A stretch of 64,000 bases of DNA from Thysanoteuthis rhombus (Eukaryota; Mollusca; Cephalopoda; Oegopsida; Thysanoteuthidae), in the NCBI GenBank assembly GCA_963457665.1, contig OY735224.1, positions 50,568,311-50,632,310 on the forward strand, written 5' to 3'. This document shows, one piece after another, positions 57,130-64,000 of the stretch (position 1 is its first letter; each line of letters begins with the position of its first letter). The notes under the pieces were generated by a model. The model did not search any database and was not told the origin of the DNA. It saw only the letters and a program-made list of their open reading frames with translations. The position numbers and the translations under genes are program-made.

Positions 57130-59410
57130 AAGAACACTTTTGAAAATCCCTCTTTTTTTTATTACATTCAAGAAAGTTGTTAAAAACCATCGAAACATTG
57201 CTTCTGAGGCTTCCCTTCAACGCTTGGTTATGAACACTTTGTAAAATTAATCTTTTTTTTTTATTACATTCAAAAAAGTTGTTAAAAACCATTGAAACAA
57301 TGCTTTTGAGGCTTCCCTTCATCGCTTGGTTATGAACACTTTGGAAAATCAATCCTTTTTTTTTATTACATTTAAGAAAGTTGTTAAAAACGATTGAAAC
57401 ATTGTTTCTGAGGCTTCCCTCCCAGGCTTTGTTAAGAACACTTTGGAAAATCAATACTTTTTTTTTATTACATTCAAGAAAGTTGTTAAAAACCATTGAA
57501 ACATTGCTTCTGAGGCTTCTATTCATCGCTTGGTTATGAACACTTTCGAAAATCAATCCTTTTTTTTTATTACATTCAAGAAAGTTGTTAAAAACCATTG
57601 AAACATTGCTTCTTAGACTTCCCTTCCAGGTTTGGTTAAGAACACTTTAGAAAATCAATCCTTTTTTTTATTACATTCAAGAAAGTTGTTAAAAATGATC
57701 GAAACATTTCTTCTGAGGCTTCCCTTCAAGGCTTGGTTATGAACACTTTGGAAAATCAATCCTTTTTTTTTATTACATTCAAGAAAGTTGTTAAAAACCA
57801 TTGAAACATTTCTTCCAAGGCTTCCCTTCAAGGCTTGGTTATAAACACTTTGGAAAATCCATCTTTTTTTTTTATTACATTTAAGAAAGTTGTTAAAAAC
57901 CATTTAAACATTTCTTCTGAGGCTTCTCCTCAAGGCTTGGTTAAGAACTCTTTGGAAAATCAATCTTTTTTTTTATTACATTCAAGATAGTTGTTAAAAA
58001 CCATTGAAACATTGTTTCTGAGGCTTCTGCTCAAGCCTTGGTTAAGAACTCTTTGGAAAATAAATTCTTTTTTTTATTTCATTCAAGAAAGTTGTTGAAA
58101 AAACCATTGAAACATTGCTTCTGAGGCTTCTCCTCAAGGCTCGGTAAAGAACTCTTTGGAAAATCAATCCATTTTTTTTATTACATTCAAGAAAGTTGTT
58201 AAAAACCAATGAAACATTGCTTCTGAGGCTTCCTTTCAAGGCTTGGTTATGAAAACTTTGGAAAATCAATCTTTTTTTTTTTATTACATTCAATGAAGTT
58301 GTTAAAAACCATTGAAACATTGCTTCTGAGGCTTCCCTTCGACGCTTGGTTATGAACACTTTGGAAAATCAATCTTTTTTTTTTTATTACATTCAAGAAA
58401 GTTGTTAAAAACCATTGAAACATTTCTTGCGAGGCTTCCCTTCAAGGCTTGGTTATGAACACTTTGGAAAATCCCTCTTTTTTTTATTACATTCAAGAAA
58501 GTTGTTAAAAACCATTGAAACATTGCTTCTGAGGCTTCCCTTCAACGCTTGGTTATGAACACTTTGTAAAATTAATCTTTTTTTTTTATTACATTCAAGA
58601 AAGTTGTTAAAAACCATTGAAACATTGCTTTTGAGGCTTCCCTTTATCGCTTGGTTATGAACACTTTGGAAAATCAATCCTTTTTTTTTATTACATTAAA
58701 GAAAGTTGTTAAAAACGATTGAAACATTGTTTCTGAGGCTTCCCTCCCAGGCTTTGTTAAGAACACTTTGGAAAATCAATACTTTTTTTTTATTACATTC
58801 AAGAAAGTTGTTAAAAACCATTGAAACATAGCTTCTGAGGCTTCTATTCATCGCTTGGTTATGAACACTTTCGAAAATCAATCCTTTTTTTTTATTACAT
58901 TCAAGAAAGTTGTTAAAAACCATTGAAACATTGCTTCTTAGACTTCCCTTCCAGGTTTGGTTAAGAACACTTTAGAAAATCAATCCTTTTTTTTATTACA
59001 TTCAAGAAAGTTGTTAAAAATGATCGAAACATTTCTTCTGAGGCTTTCCTTCAAGGCTTGGTTATGAACACTTTGGAAAATCAATCCTTTTTTTTTATTA
59101 CATTCAAGAAAGTTGTTGAAAACCATTGAAACATTTCTTCCAAGGCTTCCCCTCAAGGCTTGGTTATAAACACTTTGGAAAATCCATCCTTTTTTTTTAT
59201 TACATTTAAGAAAGTTGTTAAAAACCATTTAAACATTTCTTCTGAAGCTTCTCCTCAAGGCTTGGTTAAGAACTCTTTGGAAAATCAATCTTTTTTTTTA
59301 TTACATTCAAGATAGTTGTTAAAAACCATTGAAACATTGCTTCTGAGGCTTCTGCTCAAGCCTTGGTTAAGAACTCTTTGGAAAATAAATTCTTTTTTTT
59401 ATTTCATTCA
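57130..59410. repeat. Higher-order duplication in Sat102 (offset 1,325 bp, 13 monomers)
   Basis: Monomers at about 57130-58080 ('ctcccaggctttgttaag', 'tattcatcgcttgg', 'gacttcccttccaggtttgg', 'tcaagccttggttaagaac') recur in the same order at about 58460-59400. Confidence 0.82.
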
Positions 59411-61739
59411 AGAAAGTTGTTGAAAAAACCATTGAAACATTGCTTCTGAGGCTTCTCCTCAAGGCTCGGTTAAGAACTCTTTGGAAAATCAATCTTTTTT
59501 TTTTATTACATTCAAGTAAGTTGTTAAAAACCATTGAAACATTGCTTCTGAGGCTTCCTTTCAACGCTTGGTTATGAACACTTTGGAAAATCAATCCATT
59601 TTTTTTATTACATTCAAGAAAGTTGTTAAAAACCATTGAAACATTGCTTCTGAGGCTTCCTTTCAAGGCTTGGTGATGAAAACTTTGGAAAATCAATCTT
59701 TTTTTTTTTATTACATTCAATGCAGTTGTTAAAAACCCTTGAAATATTGCTTCTGAGGCTTCCCTTCGACGCTTGGTTATGAACACTTTGGAAAAATCAA
59801 TCTTTTTTTTTTTATTACATTCAAGAAAGTTGTTAAAAACCATTGAAACATTTCTTGCGAGGCTTCCCTTCAAGGCTTGGTTATGAACCCTTTGGAAAAT
59901 CAATCTTTTTTTTTTTATTACATTTAAGAAAATTGTTAAAAACCATTGAAACATTTCTTCTGAGGCTTCCCTTCAACGCTTGGTTATGAACACTTTGGAT
60001 ATTCAATCCTTTATTTTAATTACAATCAAGAAAGTTGTTAAAAACCATTGAAACATTTCTTTTGAGGCTTCCATTCAAGGCTTGGTTATGAACACATTGG
60101 ATATTCAATCCTTTATTTTAATTACATTCAAGAAAGTTGTTAAAACCATTGAAACATTCTTTCTGAAGCTTCTCTTCAAGGCTTGGTTATGAACACTTTA
60201 GATATTCAATCCTTTATTTTAATTACAATCAAGAAAGTTGTTAAAAACCATTGAAACATTTCTTCTGAGACTTCTGCTCAATGGTTGGTTATGAACACAT
60301 TGGATATTCAATCCTTTATTTTAATTACATTCAAGAAAGTTGTTAAAACCATTGAAACATTCCTTCTGAAGCTACTCTTCAAGGCTTGGTTATGAACACC
60401 TTGGAAAATCATCCATTTTTTTTTATTACATTTAGGAATATTGTTAAAAACCTTTGAATCATTGCTTTTGTGGCTTCCCTTCAAGGCAGAGTTTTGAAGA
60501 CTTTTGTAAATCAATCCTTTTTTTTATTACATTCAGGAAATTGTTAAAAACCATTGGAACATTTTTTTCTAGGCTTCCCTTCAAGGCTTGGTCATGAACA
60601 CTTTGGAAAATCAATCCTTTTTTTTTATTACATTCAAGAAAGTTGTTGAAAACCAGTGAAACATTGCTTCTGATGTTTCTTTTCAAGGCTTGGTTATGAA
60701 CACTTTGAAAAGTCAATCCTTTTTTCTTATTATATTCAAGAAAGTTGTTAAAAACCATTGAAACATTGCTTCTGAGGCTTCCCTTCAACGCTTGGTTATG
60801 AACACTTTGGAAAATCAATCTTTTTTTTTTTATTACATTCAAGAAAGTTGTTAAAAACCATTGAAACATTTCTTCTGAGGCATCCCTCAAGGCTTGGTTA
60901 AGAACTCTTTGGAAAATCAATCTTTTTTTTTTTATTACATTCAAGAAAGTTGTTAAAAACCATTGAAACATTGCTTCTGAGGCTTCCCTTCAACGCTTGG
61001 TTATGAACACTTTGGAAAATCAATTTTTTTTTATTACATTCAAGAAAGTTGTTAAAAACCAGTGAAACATTGCTTCTGAGGCTTCCTTTCAAGGCTTGGT
61101 TATGAAAACTTTGGAAAATCAATCTTTTTTTTTTTATTACATTCAAGAAAGTTGTTAAAAACCATTGAAACATTGCTTCTGAGGCTTCCCTTCAACGCTT
61201 GGTTATGAACACTTTGGAAAATCAATCTTTTTTTTTTTATTACATTCAAGAAAGTTGTTAAAAACCATTGAAACATTTCTTCCGAGGCTTCCCTTCAAGG
61301 CTTGGTTATGAACACTTTGGAAAATCCATCCTTTTTTTTTATTACATTTAAGAAAGTTGTTAAAAACCATTTAAACATTTCTTCTGAGGCTTCTCCTCAA
61401 GGCTTGGTTAAGAACTCTTTGGAAAATCAATCTTTTTTTTAATTACATTCAAGAAAGTTGTTAAAAACCATTGAAACATTGCTTCTGAGGCTTCCCTTCA
61501 ACGCTCGGTTATGAACACTTTGGAAAATCAATCCATTTTTTTTATTACATTCAAGAAAGTTGTTAAAAACCATTGAAACATTGCTTCTGAGGCTTCCCTT
61601 CAACGCTTGGTTATGAACACTTTGGAAAATCAATCTTTTTTTTTTTATTACATTCAAGAAAGTTGTTAAAAACCATTGAAACATTTCTTCCGAGGCTTCC
61701 CTTCAAGGCTTGGTTATGAACACTATGGTAAATCAATCC

Positions 61740-64000
61740 TTTTTTTTTATTACATTCGAAAATGTTGTTAAAAACCATTGAAACATTTCTTCTGTGGCTT
61801 CCCTTCCAGGCTTGGTTATGAAAACTTTGGAAAATCAATCCTTTCTTTTTATCACATTCAAAAAAGTTGTTAAAAACCATTGAAACATTGCTTCTGAGGC
61901 TTCTCTTCAAGGCTTGGTTAAGAATACTTTGGAAAATCAATCCATTTTTTTTATTACATTCAAGAAAGTTGTTGAAAACGATTGAAACATTGTTTCTGAG
62001 GCTTCCCTCCCAGGCTTTGTTAAGAACACTTTGGAAAATCAATCTTTTTTTTTTTATTACATTCAATAAAGTTGTTAAAAACCATTGAAACATTGCTTCT
62101 GAAGCTTCTATTCATCACTTGGTTATGAACACTTTGGAAAATCAATCTTTTTTTTTTTTTACATTCAAGAAAGTTGTTAAAAACCATTGAAACATTTCTT
62201 CCGAGGCTTCCCTTCAAGGCTTGGTTAAGAACACTTTGGAAAATCCATCCTTTTTTTTTATTACATTTAAGAAAGTTGTTAAAAACCATTTAAACATTTC
62301 TTCTGAGGCTTCTCCTCAAGGCTTGGTTAAGAACACTTTGGAAAATCAATCTTTTTTTTTTTATTACATTCAAGAAAGTTGTTAAAAACCATTGAAACAT
62401 TGCTTCTGAGGCTTCCCTTCAACGCTTGGTTATGAACACTTTGGAAAATCAATCTTTTCTTTTTTATTACATTCAAGAAAGTTGTTAAAAACCATTGAAA
62501 CATTGCTTCTGTGGCTTCCCTTCCAGGCGTGGTTATGAACACTTTGGAAAATCAATCCTTTCTTTTTATCACATTCAAGAAAGTTGTTAAAAAACATTGA
62601 AACATTGCTTCTGAGGCTTCCCTTCAAGGCTTGGTTATGAACACTTTGGAAAATCAATCCATTTTTTTTATTACATTCAAGAAAGTTGTTAAAAACCATT
62701 GAAACATTGCTTCTGAGGCTTCCCTTCAACGCTTGGTTATGAACACTTTGGGAAATCAATCTTTTTTTTTATTACATTCAAGAAAGTTGTTAAAAACCAT
62801 TGAAACATTTCTTCTGAGGCTCCCCTTCAACGCTTGGTTATGAACACTTTGGAAAATCAATCCTTTTTTTTTATTACATTCAAGAAAGTTATTAAAAACT
62901 ATTGGAACAGTGCTTCTGAGGCTTCCCTTCAAGGCTTGGTTATGAACACTTTGGAAAATCAATCTTTTTTTTTATTACATTCAAGAAAGTTGTTGAAAAC
63001 CATTGAAAAATTGCTTCTGAGGCTTCTCCTCAAGGCTTGGTTAAGAACTCTATGGAAAATCAATCTTTTTTTTTATAACTTCAAGAAAGTTGTTAAAAAC
63101 CATTGAAACATTGCTTCTGAGGCTTCTCCTCAAGGCTTGGTTAAGAACTCTTTGGAAAATCGATCTTTTTTTTTATTACCTTCAAGAAAGTTGTTAAAAA
63201 CCATTGAAACATTGCTTCTAAGGCTTCTCCTCAAGGCTTGGTTAGGAACTCTTTGGAAAATCAATATTTTTTTTTATAACATTCAATAAAGTTGTTAAAA
63301 ATCATTGAAACATTGCTTCTTGGGCTTCACTTCAACGCTTGGTTATGAACACTTTGGAAAATCAATCCATTTTTTTTATTACATTCAAGAAAGTTGTTAA
63401 AAACCATTGAAACATTGCTTCTGAGGCTTCTGCTCAATGGTTGGTTATGAACACTATGGTAAATCAATCCTTTTTTTTTATTACATTCGAGAATGTTGTT
63501 AAAAACCATTGAAACATTTCTTCTGTGGCTTCCCTTCCAGGCTTGGTTATGAACACTTTGGAAAATCAATCCTTTCTTTTTATCACATTCAAAAAAGTTG
63601 TTAAAAACCATTGAAACATTGCTTATGAGGCTTCTCTTCAACGCTTGGTTATGAACACTTTGGAAAATCAATCCATTTTTTTTATTACATTCAAGAAAGT
63701 TGTTAAAAACCATTGAAACATTTCTTCTGAGGCTTCCCTCCCAGGCTTTGTTAAGAACACTTTGGAAAATCAATCTTTTTTTTTTTATTACATTCAATAA
63801 AGTTGTTAAAAACCATTGAAACATTGCTTCTGAAGCTTCTATTCATCACTTGGTTATGAACACTTTGGAAAATCAATCTTTTTTTTTTTTTACATTCAAG
63901 AAAGTTGTTAAAAACCATTGAAACATTTCTTCCGAGGCTTCCCTTCAAGGCTTGGTTAAGAACACTTTGGAAAATCCATCCTTTTTTTTTATTACATTCA
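61740..64000. repeat. Higher-order duplication in Sat102 (offset 1,731 bp, 17 monomers)
   Basis: The block at about 61740-62270 ('acattcgaaaatgttg', 'ctttctttttatcac', 'ctcccaggctttg', 'attcatcacttgg') recurs at about 63470-64000 and continues past the window edge. Confidence 0.8.

Larger units (their letters stand above)
53891..64000. repeat. Sat102: tandem satellite, about 102-bp unit, about 100 copies
   Basis: The unit contains 'tttttttattacattcaag', 'aaagttgttaaaaaccattg', 'aaacattgcttctgaggctt', 'cccttcaaggcttggttatg' and 'aacactttggaaaatcaatc'. The T-run length (7-12) is the main indel site. The array runs off the window end. A sub-region at about 54060-54860 alternates two monomer forms ('acaatcaag' and 'acattcaag', with 'gatattcaatcc'). 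With a 102-bp period, minus-strand frames read a repeated 34-residue peptide ('NNFLECNKKKGLIFQ', 'VHNQALKGSLR') for up to about 195 codons (59367-59954), but T-run indels break them often. They are not annotated as genes. Confidence 0.96.

Noticed and set aside
59367-59954. 195-codon minus-strand frame in Sat102 as a repeat-protein gene
   Set aside because: It is a concatenation of 34-codon satellite monomers. Neighbouring blocks with the same sequence are broken by T-run indels. Kept only as a low-priority test in the findings.

Overview
The window looks like a gene-poor, repeat-dominated stretch of a metazoan nuclear genome. It is AT-rich and shows no bacterial operon structure. Its only recognisable coding remains are a Penelope-like retroelement and non-LTR (LINE) reverse-transcriptase fragments. 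The species cannot be named from the sequence. No intact conventional cellular gene was found.

Layout: 1-370 is diverged satellite monomers. 371-19250 is a satellite of about 109 bp (roughly 173 copies, 'Sat109'). 19251-20596 is older, diverged monomers of the same family. 20610-23526 is a degenerate Penelope-like element (PLE) bounded by a perfect 13-bp direct repeat and inserted inside one old monomer. 23540-25690 is more old monomers, an ancient offset duplication and a perfect (ATC)96 microsatellite. 25691-26735 is low-complexity sequence with no gene. 26736-29605 is a satellite of about 114 bp ('Sat114', about 25 copies). 29691-53560 is a macrosatellite with a 1,235-bp unit (about 19 units plus a degenerate edge copy). 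53561-53890 is a LINE fragment. 53891-64000 is a satellite of about 102 bp ('Sat102', about 100 copies).

The macrosatellite is the most notable part. On the minus strand each unit carries ORF A, an unrecognised protein of 173-176 aa with a Pro/Ser/Thr-rich N-terminal part, a basic collar and a hydrophobic C-terminal hairpin. It is followed by ORF B, the C-terminal piece of a LINE reverse transcriptase ending in a (GAT)n-type tail. ORF A is open over its full length in 13 of 20 copies. ORF B has no ATG at its start and is often frameshifted. Central units are homogenised into sub-types and a 2,469-bp dimer, while edge units keep older variants.

Sat109, its flanks and Sat102 share the same ordered word set, so they appear to be separately amplified descendants of one ancestral monomer, with the PLE lodged in the old monomer layer. 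Whether the locus is centromeric, pericentromeric or subtelomeric cannot be decided from the sequence.
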